Positions 28,196-39,611 of a stretch of DNA of 64,000 nucleotides are shown here, in pieces; the stretch's first letter is position 1; each line of letters opens with the position of its first letter. Under the pieces are notes generated by a model. The model saw only the letters and a list, made by a program, of their open reading frames with translations, did no database searches and had not been told where the DNA came from. The position numbers and the translations under genes are program-made. Origin of the DNA: Mangrovibrevibacter kandeliae (GTDB lineage: Bacteria > Pseudomonadota > Alphaproteobacteria > Rhizobiales > Rhizobiaceae). The stretch spans positions 124,001-188,000 of the forward strand of contig NZ_JANIFJ010000004.1 in assembly GCF_024519155.1 (NCBI RefSeq). The letters run 5' to 3'.

Positions 28196-29314
28196 TCAGA
28201 CGCGCATCGGCATCAGCACGTAGAGCGTGCTGTCGTCGCCGCCGTCCCTGATCAGCGTCGGCGAGCCGGGGTCCGCCAGCATGAAGATCGCATCCTCGCC
28301 GGAGAGCTGGCCGGTGATGTCGAGAAGATAACGCGCGTTGAAGCCGATCTCGATCTGGTCGGCCTCGTAGCCGACGGCAAGCTCCTCGGTCGCGGTGCCG
28401 GAGTCCGGGCTGTTCACCGTCAGCACCAGCTGGCCCTCGGACAGCGCGAGCTTCACCGCGCGGCCGCGTTCGGAGGAGATGGTCGAGACGCGATCCACGG
28501 CGGCCGAGAAGGAGCCGCGGTCGAGCGTCAGTGCCTTGTCGTTGCCGGTCGGGATCACCCGCTGATAATCGGGGAAGGTGCCGTCGATCAGCTTGGAGGT
28601 GATGACGATCGGCCCGAGCGTCAGGCGGATCTTGGAGTCCGACAGCTCGACCTGGACGTCCGCGTCCTCGTCGCCGAGAAGCTTCTGCAACTCGCCCACC
28701 GTCTTGCGCGGGATGATGATGCCGGGCATCCCCTCGGAGCCCGCCGGCGCGTCCATTTCGGCCCGCGCCAGGCGATGGCCATCGGTGGCCACCGCCCGCA
28801 GGCGCAGCTGGCCTTCGGCCTCGATGGTGTGGAGGAAGATGCCGTTCAGGTAGTAGCGCGTCTCCTCGGTGGAGATCGCGAACTGCGTGCGCTCGATCAG
28901 CCGGGCGAGCTCGCTCGCCTTCAGCGTGAAGGCGTGGCTGAAGCTGCCGGCCGTGATGTCGGGGAAGTCGGATTGCGGCAGGCACTGCAGGCGGAAGCTC
29001 GAGCGGCCGGAGGTCACCGTCAGCTGGCTGGTGTCGGTGTTGGTCGCGAGCCGGATTTCAGCGCCGTCCGGCAGCTTGCGCACGATGTCGTGCAGGAGAT
29101 GGGCGGGAACGGTGGTTGCGCCGGCCTGGTCGTCGCTCGCCGGCACCGTCTCGGTGATCTCGAGGTCGAGGTCGGTCGCCTTCAGGCGCAGCGTGCCCTC
29201 CTCCGTCTTCAGCAGCACGTTCGACAGGATCGGGATCGTGTTGCGGCGTTCGACCACGCGATGGACGTGGCCGAGCGACTTCAGGAGGTTGGAACGCTCG
29301 ATGGTGATACGCAT
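28196..29314 (-). CDS. dnaN: DNA polymerase III subunit beta (sliding clamp)
   Basis: 372 residues, the standard clamp length. MRITIERSNLLKSLGHVHRVVERRNTIPIL start, the DFPDITAGSF and ATDGHRLARAE motifs, and the C-terminal YVLMPMRV are typical. It tethers Pol III to DNA. The ATG at 29314 matches family starts. Located 135 nt after dnaA in the conserved dnaA-dnaN-recF order. Confidence 0.97.
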   Translation of the reverse strand: MRITIERSNLLKSLGHVHRVVERRNTIPILSNVLLKTEEGTLRLKATDLDLEITETVPASDDQAGATTVPAHLLHDIVRKLPDGAEIRLATNTDTSQLTVTSGRSSFRLQCLPQSDFPDITAGSFSHAFTLKASELARLIERTQFAISTEETRYYLNGIFLHTIEAEGQLRLRAVATDGHRLARAEMDAPAGSEGMPGIIIPRKTVGELQKLLGDEDADVQVELSDSKIRLTLGPIVITSKLIDGTFPDYQRVIPTGNDKALTLDRGSFSAAVDRVSTISSERGRAVKLALSEGQLVLTVNSPDSGTATEELAVGYEADQIEIGFNARYLLDITGQLSGEDAIFMLADPGSPTLIRDGGDDSTLYVLMPMRV

Positions 29315-29449
29315 GAATGGAACCGTTGATTGCGAAGGGCCCGCCGTGCGCAGGCCCCTCCAGCAGAGTGCAGACCTTGTAAAGTCTCGCGCCGTCGATG
29401 GGAAGACGCAAGGCGGCACCGCCAGGTGCCGCGCCGGAGGCAAAACCGG

Positions 29450-30928
29450 CTACTCCTCGATCATGCGTCGGATGAGGTCGAGCTCCTCGCCGAGCTTGTC
29501 GTCCTTCTGACGCTCGGCCTCGATCTTGCGCACCGCGTGCAGCACGGTGGTGTGATCGCGCCCGCCGAAGCGGCGGCCGATCTCGGGCAGCGAGCGCGGC
29601 GTCATGGTCTTGGCGAGGTACATGGCGATCTGGCGCGGCCGTACGATCGTACGGGTGCGCCGGGAGGAGAGGATGTCGGTGCGCGACACGTTGTAGTGGC
29701 GCGAGACGAAGCGCAGGATGTCCTCGATCCGCACCCGCTTCTCGCTGCTGGCGCGCGTCAGCGTGTTGAGGAGATCGTCGAGATGCTCCTCCGACAGCGG
29801 TTGGCCGACCGAATGGCGGAAGGCGATCTGGTTGAAGGCGCCTTCGAGATCCCGGCCGCTGCCGACGACGCGCCGGGCGATGTGGTCGATCACCTTCTCG
29901 GGGATGGCGAAGCTCGGGTCGTCCACCCGCATCGCCGCGATGCGGCGGGTGAGGATCGCCTTGCGCATCTCGAAGTCCGGGGCCGACATCTCGATGGCGA
30001 CGCCGCCGGTGAGGCGCGAGCGCACGCGCGCGTCGAGCGTCTCGAGTTCGAAGGCCGGGCGGTCGGCCGCGACGATCACCTGCCGGGCGCTGTCGATCAG
30101 GGCATTCAGGAGGTGGCAGAACTCCTGCTGGATCGACTTGCCCTGCAGGAACTGCATGTCGTCGATGATCAGGATGTCGATGCCGCGCAGCGTCTCCTTG
30201 AAGTCGAGCGCCTGGTTGTCGCGGATCGCGGTGGCGAAGCGCCACATGAAGTATTCGGCGGTCAGGTAGACGACCCGTGGCTGATCCTTGCGACGCACGG
30301 CGGCATTGGCGATCGCCTGCAGGAGATGGGTCTTGCCGAGCCCCACCGTCGCGTGGACGTAGAGCGGGTTGAACCGCACCGATTGCGGCCCGTTCTCGGC
30401 GATGGCACGCGCGGCAGCGAGCGCCACGCGGTTCGAGCTGCCTTCCACGAAGCTGGCGAAGTCGTAGCGCGCGTCGAGGGGCGATCCGAAGTCGCTGGAG
30501 GCCCGCGCGGGGACGGTGCCGCGCTCGACCTCCACCCGGTTGGCGACCGAGAGGTTGGCGGCCACCGGGAGGGCGGTGGCCGTGGCCGCGCCGGCGCTCA
30601 TCACCCGGCCCGCAGGGCGCAGCTGCTCGACGGTGGCGCCGGCGACCTGGCTGTTGCGCACGGCGCTGCGCACCGCGATCTCAACCTTCAGGGTGCCCGG
30701 CAGCTCCTGTGCGAAGCTCTCCAGCAGCTGCTGCTGGTAGTGGCCGCCGATCCAGGTCTTGAGGAAGGCCGTCGGTACCGAGATCTGGACGACGCCGCGA
30801 TCGATCTGCTCGAGCTTCATCCGCTGGAACCAGCTGGAGAAGATGTCCTGACCCAGCTGGGCCTTCAGCCGCGCCTTGACGCGTTCCAGGATCTCCGCTT
30901 CGCCTCGACCATCGCCGCCCTCTGCCAT
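29450..30928 (-). CDS. dnaA: Chromosomal replication initiator DnaA
   Basis: 492 residues. Domain I (ILERVKARLKAQLGQDIFSSWF), variable domain II, AAA+ domain III and HTH domain IV. The P-loop reads ATVGLGKTHLL, with Ala at the first glycine position; Walker B is IDILIIDDMQFLQGK. The DnaA-box-binding signature GRRFGGRDHTTVLHAVRKIE is near the C-terminus. ATG at 30928 has AGGG 7 nt upstream; an ATG at 30976 would add MIDSSKNNNKNQQGTE but lacks a Shine-Dalgarno. Confidence 0.96.
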   Translation of the reverse strand: MAEGGDGRGEAEILERVKARLKAQLGQDIFSSWFQRMKLEQIDRGVVQISVPTAFLKTWIGGHYQQQLLESFAQELPGTLKVEIAVRSAVRNSQVAGATVEQLRPAGRVMSAGAATATALPVAANLSVANRVEVERGTVPARASSDFGSPLDARYDFASFVEGSSNRVALAAARAIAENGPQSVRFNPLYVHATVGLGKTHLLQAIANAAVRRKDQPRVVYLTAEYFMWRFATAIRDNQALDFKETLRGIDILIIDDMQFLQGKSIQQEFCHLLNALIDSARQVIVAADRPAFELETLDARVRSRLTGGVAIEMSAPDFEMRKAILTRRIAAMRVDDPSFAIPEKVIDHIARRVVGSGRDLEGAFNQIAFRHSVGQPLSEEHLDDLLNTLTRASSEKRVRIEDILRFVSRHYNVSRTDILSSRRTRTIVRPRQIAMYLAKTMTPRSLPEIGRRFGGRDHTTVLHAVRKIEAERQKDDKLGEELDLIRRMIEE

Positions 30929-31041
30929 TTCGGTGCCCTGCTGGTTCTTGTTGTTGTTCTTGCTGCTGTCGATCATGCGAAACGCCGCGTCCTGCGGCCG
31001 TCGGCTCTGCGTCACGGCGGATCCCTGGAGGTTCGACGGGG

Positions 31042-31476
31042 TCACGCACGCCTCCAGGGCAGACCTTCGGCCTGCCAGCCGGCGACGGTGCCGCGCTGCC
31101 CGGTCGCGTCCGGCGGACCCTCGAAGCCACCGAGGATGTTGTAGCTGTCCGCGTAGCCGGCGGCCGTCATGGCCGCCGCGCTTCCCATGCTGCGGCTGCC
31201 CGAGCGGCACAGGAACATCAGCCGGGAGGCCTTCGATCCGCCGGCCGCGGCGATCTCGGCTTCGAGCTTCTCGACGAAGTCCGGATCAATGGCCATCGTC
31301 GGGTAGGTCTGCCACTCGATGAAGAGCGGCGAGCGACCGATCGACGAAAGGTCGGGCACGCCGATGGCGTCCCACTCCGCCGTCGTGCGCACGTCGACGA
31401 GGAAGGCGTCGGCATCGGACTGAAGGTGCGACCAGCACTCTCCCACAGTCACGTCGCCCTGATATCCTTGCTTCAT
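31042..31476 (-). CDS. Rhodanese-like protein
   Basis: 144 residues, one rhodanese domain: DAFLVDVRTTAEWDAIGVPDL, and the active-site loop FLCRSGSRSMGSA with the sulfur-carrying Cys, then YNILGGFEG. It may transfer sulfane sulfur, possibly with the MoeB-like protein nearby (inference). GGAG precedes the ATG by 9 nt. It lies between dnaA and the candidate origin, on the dnaA strand. Confidence 0.9.
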   Translation of the reverse strand: MKQGYQGDVTVGECWSHLQSDADAFLVDVRTTAEWDAIGVPDLSSIGRSPLFIEWQTYPTMAIDPDFVEKLEAEIAAAGGSKASRLMFLCRSGSRSMGSAAAMTAAGYADSYNILGGFEGPPDATGQRGTVAGWQAEGLPWRRA

Positions 31477-32074
31477 GAAATAGTTCTCCGCTGCGCGCCC
31501 AGAGTAAGGCGTACAGATTGACGTTCGTCGGTTGTGGTGCAGAAAGTCGCGTGTGGTCCGGGTTCAGGTCTTCACGTCAGAAACGTGAAAAGCTCACTAA
31601 CGCTCGTGGTCGCAAAAGCTGTGAGCACTGCCGAAATGATTGGAGAACCCGATTTGTCCACACACTTCGTCTTCCCCGCTCTTGTGGTGGGGTTGAAACT
31701 ACGAAAGCGGGCGACGCCGGGCAAGCTTGAATCCGGCGAAATCGGCGAAGGCTGGAGCACGGTGTTGCGGACTCGCACTGCGAGCATGTGGGCGGAACTG
31801 GGCAATCCCCTGATTCACAAGGGCGCGTTCCACAGGCCAAAAAAATTGGCGCGGCCGACGGAGCGAATTTAAATATTTCGACGCGCCCTGCTTGACTCAA
31901 AGGGTTAGCCAAAATCGCTTAGCCAGCTTGCTGAGCGCTTCGCACGACCTCTCGCAAACACCTGATAATGAACGATCTTTTCTGCGGCGTCAGCGTGCGG
32001 GCGATGACGGGCGCGACTCGCCGTGACACGCTGGTGACGGCACCACGGAATCCACGTGGCTTGTGCTCGGAATC
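31477..32074. other. Candidate chromosomal origin (oriC) region
   Basis: About 600 gene-free bases between the rhodanese and rpsT genes, visibly less GC-rich than the rest. It holds TTGTCCACA (31654-31662, one mismatch to the DnaA box TTATCCACA), a 7-bp dyad TTCACGT-N5-ACGTGAA (31571-31589), GCCAA-AAAAA-TTGGC (31836-31850), an AT-only core AATTTAAATATTT (31866-31878) that could unwind, and seven GANTC sites between 31729 and 32074. The dnaA-dnaN-recF neighbourhood supports the idea. Only one good DnaA box is visible, so this may equally be a long promoter region for dnaA. Confidence 0.4.
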
Positions 32075-32102
32075 AAAAAGGTCCGGCATGTGCCGGACCT
32101 TT
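32075..32102 (-). terminator. Intrinsic terminator of rpsT
   Basis: Perfect 12-bp arms AAAGGTCCGGCA / TGCCGGACCTTT, with a five-base T-run in the minus-strand reading, 46 nt after the rpsT stop. Strong and unambiguous on the minus strand. Confidence 0.88.
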
Positions 32103-32147
32103 GAAAGGCCGTCTCGCAGTGCGGCGGCAGGCGCTGAGGCGGGTGGC

Positions 32148-32426
32148 TCAGGCGGTCGCGGCGACGCCGACCGACTTCACGCGCGAGGCGAGGCGGGAGA
32201 TCTTCCGCGAGGCGGTGTTCTTGTGGAACACGCCCTTCGAAGCGGCCCGCATCAGCTCGGGCTGCGCGGCGCGGAGCGCGGCCTGCGCGGCGTCCTTGTC
32301 GCCAGATGCGATCGCCTCTTCGACCTTGCGCAAGAAGGTGCGCACACGGCTGCGGCGGGTCTTGTTGATTTCCGTGCGTCGCGCGATCTTGCGCACGGCC
32401 TTCTTGGCCGACGGCGTATTGGCCAT
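32148..32426 (-). CDS. rpsT: 30S ribosomal protein S20
   Basis: 92 residues, strongly basic. [39 protein letters not shown] and the [20 protein letters not shown]-terminus are the S20 hallmarks. It binds 16S rRNA helices early in assembly. Monocistronic, with a clear terminator on the origin side. The rpsT-near-dnaA order is common in this bacterial order. Confidence 0.98.
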   Translation of the reverse strand: MANTPSAKKAVRKIARRTEINKTRRSRVRTFLRKVEEAIASGDKDAAQAALRAAQPELMRAASKGVFHKNTASRKISRLASRVKSVGVAATA

Positions 32427-32583
32427 TCTCGTCTCTCTCTGTTCTGGATCTCATCGGTGCGGCCGCCGAAGCCGGAGCCGCACGCAAAGCAGCGGCGCTT
32501 AAGGCACCGCCGAAGATTGCGGCCTTATAGGGATGTCGGGTCGGGACGTCAACGGAAAATGCGCTGGCCCGGCGCGCGGCGGC

Positions 32584-33477
32584 TCACCGCTGGCACACGG
32601 GGCAGAAGAAGGTCGAGCGGCCGGATTGGGTGATGCGTGCGACGATGCCGCGGCAGCCTGGCCGCTGGCAGGGGTCGTGCTCTCGGTCATAGACCGCGAA
32701 GCGGTGCTGGAAGTAGCCGAGCGAGCCGTCCGCCTGCCGGTAGTCGCGCAAGGATGAGCCGCCGGCCTCGATCGCGTCGGCAATGGTTTCGCGCACGTGC
32801 CGGGCGAGCGCCTCGAGCCGGGCCGTCGGACGACCGTCCTTCCGCACGAGGCTGCCGGCGCCGCGACGGGGCGAGAGGCCGGCGCGCCAGAGCGCCTCGC
32901 ACACGTAGATATTGCCGAGCCCGGCGATCAGCCGCTGGTCGAGGAGGGCCGCCTTCAGCGGCGCCTGCTTGCCGGCGAAGAGCGCGGCGAGCGCCGTCCC
33001 GTCGAGTGCGTTGCCCGTCGGCTCCAGCCCCAGATCCCGGAAGAAGGGATGAGCCTCCATCTCCGCGCGCGGAAGCAGGGTCATGTAGCCGAAGCGGCGC
33101 GGATCGTTGAAGACGATCGAGGCGGGCGGACCGCCGCGGGTTTCGAGATGCAAGAGGACGTGGTCGTGCAGCCGCTCCTCCGAGCGGGGGTGATGGAAGA
33201 GGCCCGGCGTCTCTACTTCATTGCGGCGTTCGATGCGGAAGGAGCCGGACATGCCGAGATGCATGGCGAGCACCGCACCGTCGTCGAGATCGGCCAGAAG
33301 ATATTTCGCCCGGCGGCCGAGCGCCTCGACCCGCCGGCCGGCCAGCCCGGCGGCAAACCCCGGGGGCAGGGGAAAGCGCAGGTCCGGCCGCCGCAGTTCG
33401 ACGCTCTCGATGCGCGCGCCTTCCATCACCGGCGCGAGGCCGCGCCGGACCGTCTCGACCTCTGGCAATTCGGGCAT
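32584..33477 (-). CDS. mutM: Formamidopyrimidine-DNA glycosylase
   Basis: 297 residues. Start fixed by the catalytic N-terminus [14 protein letters not shown] (Pro2 nucleophile, Glu3). [12 protein letters not shown] is the H2TH region, and the C-terminal zinc finger [28 protein letters not shown] has all four cysteines. It removes 8-oxoguanine from DNA. Divergent from ubiE across about 150 nt. Confidence 0.97.
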   Translation of the reverse strand: MPELPEVETVRRGLAPVMEGARIESVELRRPDLRFPLPPGFAAGLAGRRVEALGRRAKYLLADLDDGAVLAMHLGMSGSFRIERRNEVETPGLFHHPRSEERLHDHVLLHLETRGGPPASIVFNDPRRFGYMTLLPRAEMEAHPFFRDLGLEPTGNALDGTALAALFAGKQAPLKAALLDQRLIAGLGNIYVCEALWRAGLSPRRGAGSLVRKDGRPTARLEALARHVRETIADAIEAGGSSLRDYRQADGSLGYFQHRFAVYDREHDPCQRPGCRGIVARITQSGRSTFFCPVCQR

Positions 33478-33631
33478 TCGTGCATAAGTCTCCAGCGGCG
33501 CGCGGCGCGTCGGGTAAGAGGTGGCCGCCACCGCATCGATCGGTTACATCGTGGCCGACGGCCGGTCTCTCAAGGCCTCGCAAAATTCGCCCGCGCCCGT
33601 CCTGCGGGCCCTGCCAATGAAAGAGGGAGCG

Positions 33632-34405
33632 ATGTCGCGAACGACCGGTGCCGAAGGCATGGAGACCTCCTACGGGTTCGCGGCGGTTGCCGGCGCCGAG
33701 GAGAAGCAGGCCCGCGTCAACGACGTCTTCCACCGCGTGGCGCAGCGCTACGACCTGATGAACGACCTGATGTCGGGCGGCCTGCACCGGCTGTGGAAGG
33801 ACGCGATGGTGTCCTGGCTGTCGCCGCCGCGCCACGCCGGCTGGCGCTTCCTCGACGTCGCCGGCGGCACCGGGGACATCGCGTTCCGGCTCGTCGCCGC
33901 GTCGGGCGGCAAGGCCGAGGGCACGGTGCTCGACATCAACGCCTCGATGCTCGGCGTGGGCGCGGAGCGGGCGGCCAAGCGCGGGCTCGACGGGAACCTC
34001 ACCTTCGTCGAGGGCAATGCCGAGGTGCTGGACCTGCCGGACGACGCGTTCGACGCCTATACGATCGCCTTCGGCATCCGCAACGTGCCGCGCATCGACC
34101 GCGCGCTTGCCGAGGCGCACCGCGTCCTGAAGCCCGGCGGCCGCTTCCTGTGCCTCGAGTTCTCCGAGGTCGAGATGCCGCTGCTCGACCGGCTCTACGA
34201 CACCTGGTCCTTCCGCGCGATCCCGGCAATCGGCGGGGCGGTCGCGGGCGACAGGGACTCCTACGAGTATCTGGTGGAATCGATCCGCCGCTTCCCGAAC
34301 CAGGCGAATTTCGCCCGGATGATCGGCGAGGCCGGCTTCCAGCGGGTGAGCCATCGCAACCTGACGGGCGGCATCGCGGCGATCCATTCGGGCTGGAAGA
34401 TCTGA
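33632..34405 (+). CDS. ubiE: Ubiquinone/menaquinone C-methyltransferase UbiE
   Basis: 257 residues. Class I methyltransferase; [29 protein letters not shown] and the SAM motif [14 protein letters not shown] are typical, as are the [12 protein letters not shown] and [14 protein letters not shown] segments. It adds the C2 methyl in ubiquinone synthesis. ATG at 33632 has GAGG 5 nt upstream; an ATG at 33617 is an alternative. Operon partner of ubiB. Confidence 0.96.
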   Translation: MSRTTGAEGMETSYGFAAVAGAEEKQARVNDVFHRVAQRYDLMNDLMSGGLHRLWKDAMVSWLSPPRHAGWRFLDVAGGTGDIAFRLVAASGGKAEGTVLDINASMLGVGAERAAKRGLDGNLTFVEGNAEVLDLPDDAFDAYTIAFGIRNVPRIDRALAEAHRVLKPGGRFLCLEFSEVEMPLLDRLYDTWSFRAIPAIGGAVAGDRDSYEYLVESIRRFPNQANFARMIGEAGFQRVSHRNLTGGIAAIHSGWKI

Positions 34406-34466
34406 CCGGGATGCGCGATCGCAGAGGGGATGACGTGCGGACCGGCCGTTCGCGGGTAGACTGCTC

Positions 34467-36047
34467 ATGAACCCGGTGCTGGGCGCCTTCGCGCTGTTGC
34501 GTGCCGGATTCGTGCTGGCCCGCGAGGGTGTCATTGCGGCGCTGCCGGCCGAGGGCCTGCCGCCGGCCGGACGCTTCGCGCATCGGGTCGCCTCCGTCAT
34601 CGCCCGCCCCTCGGCCGACAGCCGTGCGCGCTCCGAGCGCCTGTCGCGCGCGCTGAATCGGCTCGGGCCGTCCTACGTGAAGCTCGGCCAGTTCTTGGCG
34701 ACCCGCCCGGACATCGTCGGCCAGGAGATCGCCCGCGAGCTGGAGCAGCTGCAGGACAAGGTGCCGCCCTTCCCCCATGCCGAGGCGGTGAAGGAGATCG
34801 AGAGCTCGCTCGGCCGCTCGATGGGCGACCTCTTCCTCGAGTTCGGCGGCGTCGTCGGCGCCGCCTCGATCGCGCAGGTGCACCGCGCGGTGGTGGCGAC
34901 GCCGGACGGTCCGCGTACCGTCGCCGTCAAGGTGATCCGGCCGGGCATCCGCGCCCGCTTCCGCCGCGACCTGCGCGTCTTCTACTTTGCCGCCCACACC
35001 GCCGAGCGCCTGGTCGTGGGGCTGCGGCGCCTGCGTCCCGTCGCCATCGTCGACACGCTCGCCCAGTCGACCAAGATCGAGATGGACCTGCGGCTGGAGG
35101 CCGCCGCCTTCTCCGAAATGGCCGAGAACACCGCCGAGGATCCCGACTTCCGGGTGCCCGGCGTCGACTGGGAGCGCACCGGCCGCGACGTCCTGACGAT
35201 GGACTGGGTCGAGGGCATCAAGCTCAACAACGTGCCGGCGGTGGCGGCCGCGGGGCACGATCTGCCGAAGCTCGGCATCACCGTCGTCCAGTCCTTCCTG
35301 CGCCACTCGATGCGCGACGGCTTCTTCCACGCCGACATGCATCCGGGCAACCTGTTCGTCGCGCCGGACGGGGCCGTTGTCGCGGTCGATCTTGGCATCG
35401 TCGGCCGGCTCGGGCCGAAGGAGCGCCGCTTCCTTGCCGAGATCCTCTACGGCTTCATCCGCCGGGACTACACGCGCGTCGCCGAGGTGCATTTCGAAGC
35501 CGGCTACGTGCCACGCCGGCACGACGTTGCGAGCTTCGCCCAGGCGATCCGCGCCATCGGCGAGCCGATCCACGGCCAGTCGGCCGAAACCATTTCGATG
35601 GCGCATCTCCTGACGCTGCTGTTCGAGGTGACCGAGCTCTTCGACATGCAGACGCGCCCGGAGCTGATCCTCCTGCAGAAGACGATGGTGGTGGTGGAGG
35701 GCGTCGCCCGCTCCTTCGACCCGCGCTTCAATATGTGGGAGGCAGCCGAGCCGGTCGTCGCTGACTACATCCGCGGCCAGCTCGGGCCCGCAGCGGCGCT
35801 GCGGGACGCCCGCGAGGACTTTTCGGCATTCCGGCGCATCCTTGCCGCCCTGCCGCAGGCGGCGGACGGCTTCGAGATCCTGGTCAAGGCGCTGCCGGAC
35901 CTCATCGAGAACGGCGTTCGGATCGACGACGACGCGCTGACCCATCTCGCCACCGAAAAACGGGCGAGCATCATCTCCGGCCGCATCGCGCAGTGGGTGA
36001 TCGCGCTGTCGCTCGCCTCGATCGCGCTGACGATGCTGTGGCGCTGA
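34467..36047 (+). CDS. ubiB: Ubiquinone biosynthesis kinase-like protein UbiB
   Basis: 526 residues, ADCK/UbiB family atypical kinase. SYVKLGQFLATRPDIV is the KxGQ motif, VGAASIAQVHRA the GxxSxAQVH loop, HADMHPGNLFV the catalytic-loop region and VAVDLGIVGRLG the metal-binding DLG-like motif. Two hydrophobic segments end the chain (WVIALSLASIALTML), anchoring it to the membrane. It assists ubiquinone assembly. Confidence 0.96.
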   Translation: MNPVLGAFALLRAGFVLAREGVIAALPAEGLPPAGRFAHRVASVIARPSADSRARSERLSRALNRLGPSYVKLGQFLATRPDIVGQEIARELEQLQDKVPPFPHAEAVKEIESSLGRSMGDLFLEFGGVVGAASIAQVHRAVVATPDGPRTVAVKVIRPGIRARFRRDLRVFYFAAHTAERLVVGLRRLRPVAIVDTLAQSTKIEMDLRLEAAAFSEMAENTAEDPDFRVPGVDWERTGRDVLTMDWVEGIKLNNVPAVAAAGHDLPKLGITVVQSFLRHSMRDGFFHADMHPGNLFVAPDGAVVAVDLGIVGRLGPKERRFLAEILYGFIRRDYTRVAEVHFEAGYVPRRHDVASFAQAIRAIGEPIHGQSAETISMAHLLTLLFEVTELFDMQTRPELILLQKTMVVVEGVARSFDPRFNMWEAAEPVVADYIRGQLGPAAALRDAREDFSAFRRILAALPQAADGFEILVKALPDLIENGVRIDDDALTHLATEKRASIISGRIAQWVIALSLASIALTMLWR

Positions 36048-36054
36048 GGTAGCC

Positions 36055-36621
36055 TTGAACGGGGCGGCAGGCGAACGCGCGCTGATCGACGACGTCCTCG
36101 CCGATCCGGTCAACGCCGCCCTCGCCGCGCGCCTGCCCTCGCTTGGGCTGCCGCAATGCCATCTGACGGCCGGCTGCGTGTTCCAGGCGCGGTGGAACAG
36201 GCTCGCGGGCGAGCCGCCGGGCCACGGGGTCAACGACTACGACGTCTTCTATTTCGACGATGCCGACCTCTCATGGGAGGCAGAGGACGCGGTCGTCCAG
36301 GCCGTCGGCGCGCTGACGCGGGATCTCGGCGCGACGGTCGAGGTTCGCAATCAGGCGCGCGTCCATCTCTGGTTCGAGATGCGCTTCGGAACGCATTATC
36401 CTCGGCTGCGCTCGGCGCGTGAGGGGATCGACCGGTTCCTCATCCGGTGTACCTGCGTCGGTCTCGACGTCGCGAGCGGGGAGCTCTATGCCCCGGACGG
36501 TTTCGAAGATCTGGACAACGGCATCCTGCGTCCGAACGCCCATTTCAAGCAGCCGGCGCTTTTTCGCAGGAAGGCCGAGGATTACCGTCGGCGCTGGCCG
36601 TGGCTCGTCGTTGCCGAGTGA
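36055..36621 (+). CDS. Nucleotidyltransferase family protein (DUF925/NTP_transf_6-like)
   Basis: 188 residues. The pattern TAGCVFQARWNRLAG, NDYDVFYFDDADLSWEAED and VEVRNQARVHLWF...GTHYP matches the NTP_transf_6 family; the DYDVFYFD run provides the two metal-binding acidic residues. Function is unknown. TTG start at 36055, 7 nt after the ubiB stop, with GAGG 5 nt upstream, suggests coupling to ubiB. Confidence 0.8.
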   Translation: MNGAAGERALIDDVLADPVNAALAARLPSLGLPQCHLTAGCVFQARWNRLAGEPPGHGVNDYDVFYFDDADLSWEAEDAVVQAVGALTRDLGATVEVRNQARVHLWFEMRFGTHYPRLRSAREGIDRFLIRCTCVGLDVASGELYAPDGFEDLDNGILRPNAHFKQPALFRRKAEDYRRRWPWLVVAE

Positions 36622-36696
36622 GATCGACGCGCAGACTTCCCATCGGTGGCGGTTTTGGCCCATACCGGCGGGGACACACGGGCACCGGTCGGCAGA

Positions 36697-37923
36697 ATGT
36701 CTCTCGCAACACGGCACATCCTCCTCGTCGTCGGCGGCGGCATCGCCGCCTACAAGGCGCTCGACCTGATCCGCCGGCTGCGCGAACGCGGCGCCGTGGT
36801 GACGGCGGTGATGACCGCGGCGGCGGCGGAGTTCGTCACGCCGCTGTCGGTCGGCGCGCTCACCGGAAGCCGCGTCTACCACGACCTGTTCGACCGTGAG
36901 GACGAGCAGGATGTCGGCCACATCCGGCTGGCGCGGGGCGCCGATGCGGTCGTCGTCGCGCCGGCGACGGCCGACCGCATGGCCAAGGCGGCGGCCGGAT
37001 TTGCCGACGACCTTGCCGGAGCGATCCTGCTCGCGACGCGCGCGCCGGTGCTGATGGCGCCGGCGATGAACCCGGCGATGTGGTCGCATCCAGCGACACG
37101 GCGCAATCTCGACATCCTGAGCGGCGACGGCGTCCGCTTCGTCGGGCCGAGGGCCGGCGAGATGGCCGAGGCCGGCGAGGCGGGCCTCGGTCGGATGGCC
37201 GAGCCGCTGGAGATCGTCGCGGCGCTGGAGGCGCTGTTCGCTTCGGCCGGCGGGCCGCTCGCGGGGCGGCACGTCGTCGTCACCTCCGGCCCCACGCACG
37301 AGCCGATCGACCCCGTCCGCTACATCGCCAACCGCTCCTCCGGCCGGCAGGGCCATGCGATCGCCGCAGCCCTCGCCGGGCTCGGCGCCCGGGTCACCCT
37401 GGTCTCGGGTCCGGTGGCGCTTCCCGACCCCGCCGGGGTGGACGTGCGGCACGTCGAAACGGCGCGGGACATGCTGGCAGCGGTGGAAGCCGCACTCCCC
37501 GCCGATGCCGCCGTTTTCGTCGCGGCCGTCGCCGACTGGACGGTCTCCGGCGCCAGCGAGCGCAAGCTGAAGAAGACCGGCGAGGGTCCGCCGAGCCTCG
37601 CGCTGGTCGAGAACCCCGACATCCTGAAGACCATCGGCCACGCCGCGAACCGGCCGCGGCTCGTCGTCGGCTTTGCGGCCGAGACGAACGACGTCATCGA
37701 ACATGCCCAGGCAAAGCTGAAGGCCAAGGGGGCCGACCTGATCGTCGCGAACGATGTGTCCGGCGCGGTGATGGGGGGCGCCTACAACACCGTGCATCTC
37801 CTGTCCGCCGACGGCATCGAGCCTTGGCCGGAGATGAGCAAGACCGCGGTGGCCGGCAGACTGGCCGAGCGGATCGCCGCGCTGATAGGAGCGCCGGTCG
37901 ACGCGGGAGACGTGGGGCGATGA
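36697..37923 (+). CDS. coaBC: Bifunctional phosphopantothenoylcysteine decarboxylase / phosphopantothenate-cysteine ligase
   Basis: 408 residues. The CoaC half has [21 protein letters not shown], the FMN-site residues [10 protein letters not shown] and [13 protein letters not shown] with the catalytic region; the CoaB half starts near [24 protein letters not shown] and includes [18 protein letters not shown]. It carries two steps of coenzyme A synthesis. ATG 36697 gives the family length. It overlaps dut by ATGA. Confidence 0.96.
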   Translation: MSLATRHILLVVGGGIAAYKALDLIRRLRERGAVVTAVMTAAAAEFVTPLSVGALTGSRVYHDLFDREDEQDVGHIRLARGADAVVVAPATADRMAKAAAGFADDLAGAILLATRAPVLMAPAMNPAMWSHPATRRNLDILSGDGVRFVGPRAGEMAEAGEAGLGRMAEPLEIVAALEALFASAGGPLAGRHVVVTSGPTHEPIDPVRYIANRSSGRQGHAIAAALAGLGARVTLVSGPVALPDPAGVDVRHVETARDMLAAVEAALPADAAVFVAAVADWTVSGASERKLKKTGEGPPSLALVENPDILKTIGHAANRPRLVVGFAAETNDVIEHAQAKLKAKGADLIVANDVSGAVMGGAYNTVHLLSADGIEPWPEMSKTAVAGRLAERIAALIGAPVDAGDVGR

Positions 37924-38369
37924 CGCCGAGCATCCGCATCCTGCGCCTGCCGCATGCGCGCGACCTGCCGCTGCCGGCCTACGCCACGGAGGGTGCGGCG
38001 GGCGCCGACCTGCGCGCCGCACTCGCCGAACCGCTGGTGCTCGAGCCGGGCGCGCGGGCGCTGGTGCCGTCGGGCTTCGCCTTCGAGATCCCGCCGGGCT
38101 TCGAAGTGCAGGTGCGGCCGCGCTCCGGCCTTGCCGCCAAGCACGGCGTGACCGTCCTGAACGCGCCGGGCACGGTGGACAGCGACTACCGCGGCGAGGT
38201 GATGGCGATCCTCGTCAATCACGGGAGCGCGCCCTTCACCATCGCGCATGGCGAGCGGATCGCGCAGCTGGTGGTGGCGCCTGTGGTGCGGGCAGCGTTC
38301 GACGAGACCGTCGCGATCGGCGCGACCGCACGTGGCGTCGGCGGCTTCGGCTCGACCGGCAGAGGCTGA
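37920..38369 (+). CDS. dut: dUTP diphosphatase
   Basis: 149 residues, trimeric dUTPase. The five motifs are seen: [43 protein letters not shown] and the C-terminal [12 protein letters not shown] that closes on substrate. It removes dUTP and supplies dUMP. Coupled to coaBC, a common pairing. Confidence 0.97.
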   Translation: MTPSIRILRLPHARDLPLPAYATEGAAGADLRAALAEPLVLEPGARALVPSGFAFEIPPGFEVQVRPRSGLAAKHGVTVLNAPGTVDSDYRGEVMAILVNHGSAPFTIAHGERIAQLVVAPVVRAAFDETVAIGATARGVGGFGSTGRG

Positions 38370-38398
38370 GCGGAAGAATTTCGCGTCGATCGACACCG

Positions 38399-38419
38399 GG
38401 AGGGAAGGCGTTTCCCTCC
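38399..38419 (+). terminator. Hairpin between dut and cysK
   Basis: Eight-base arms GGAGGGAA / TTCCCTCC around a five-base loop, 30 nt past the dut stop. No T-run, so termination is uncertain. Confidence 0.4.
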
Positions 38420-38530
38420 TCGGCGGTGGCGGGAACGCCACGCCCTGGCACGCGCCCTGCGCCGATCCTACTCTAGATGCAGCACTCAACCGGCGGGGGT
38501 GAGCCTCGCCCATCAGCGGAGGACGACGAC

Positions 38531-39559
<1,029 letters not shown>

Positions 39560-39611
39560 CGGTTGCACGACTGCCGGGCGCGGCGTTGCATGTGCGCCGC
39601 GTCACGGCAGG

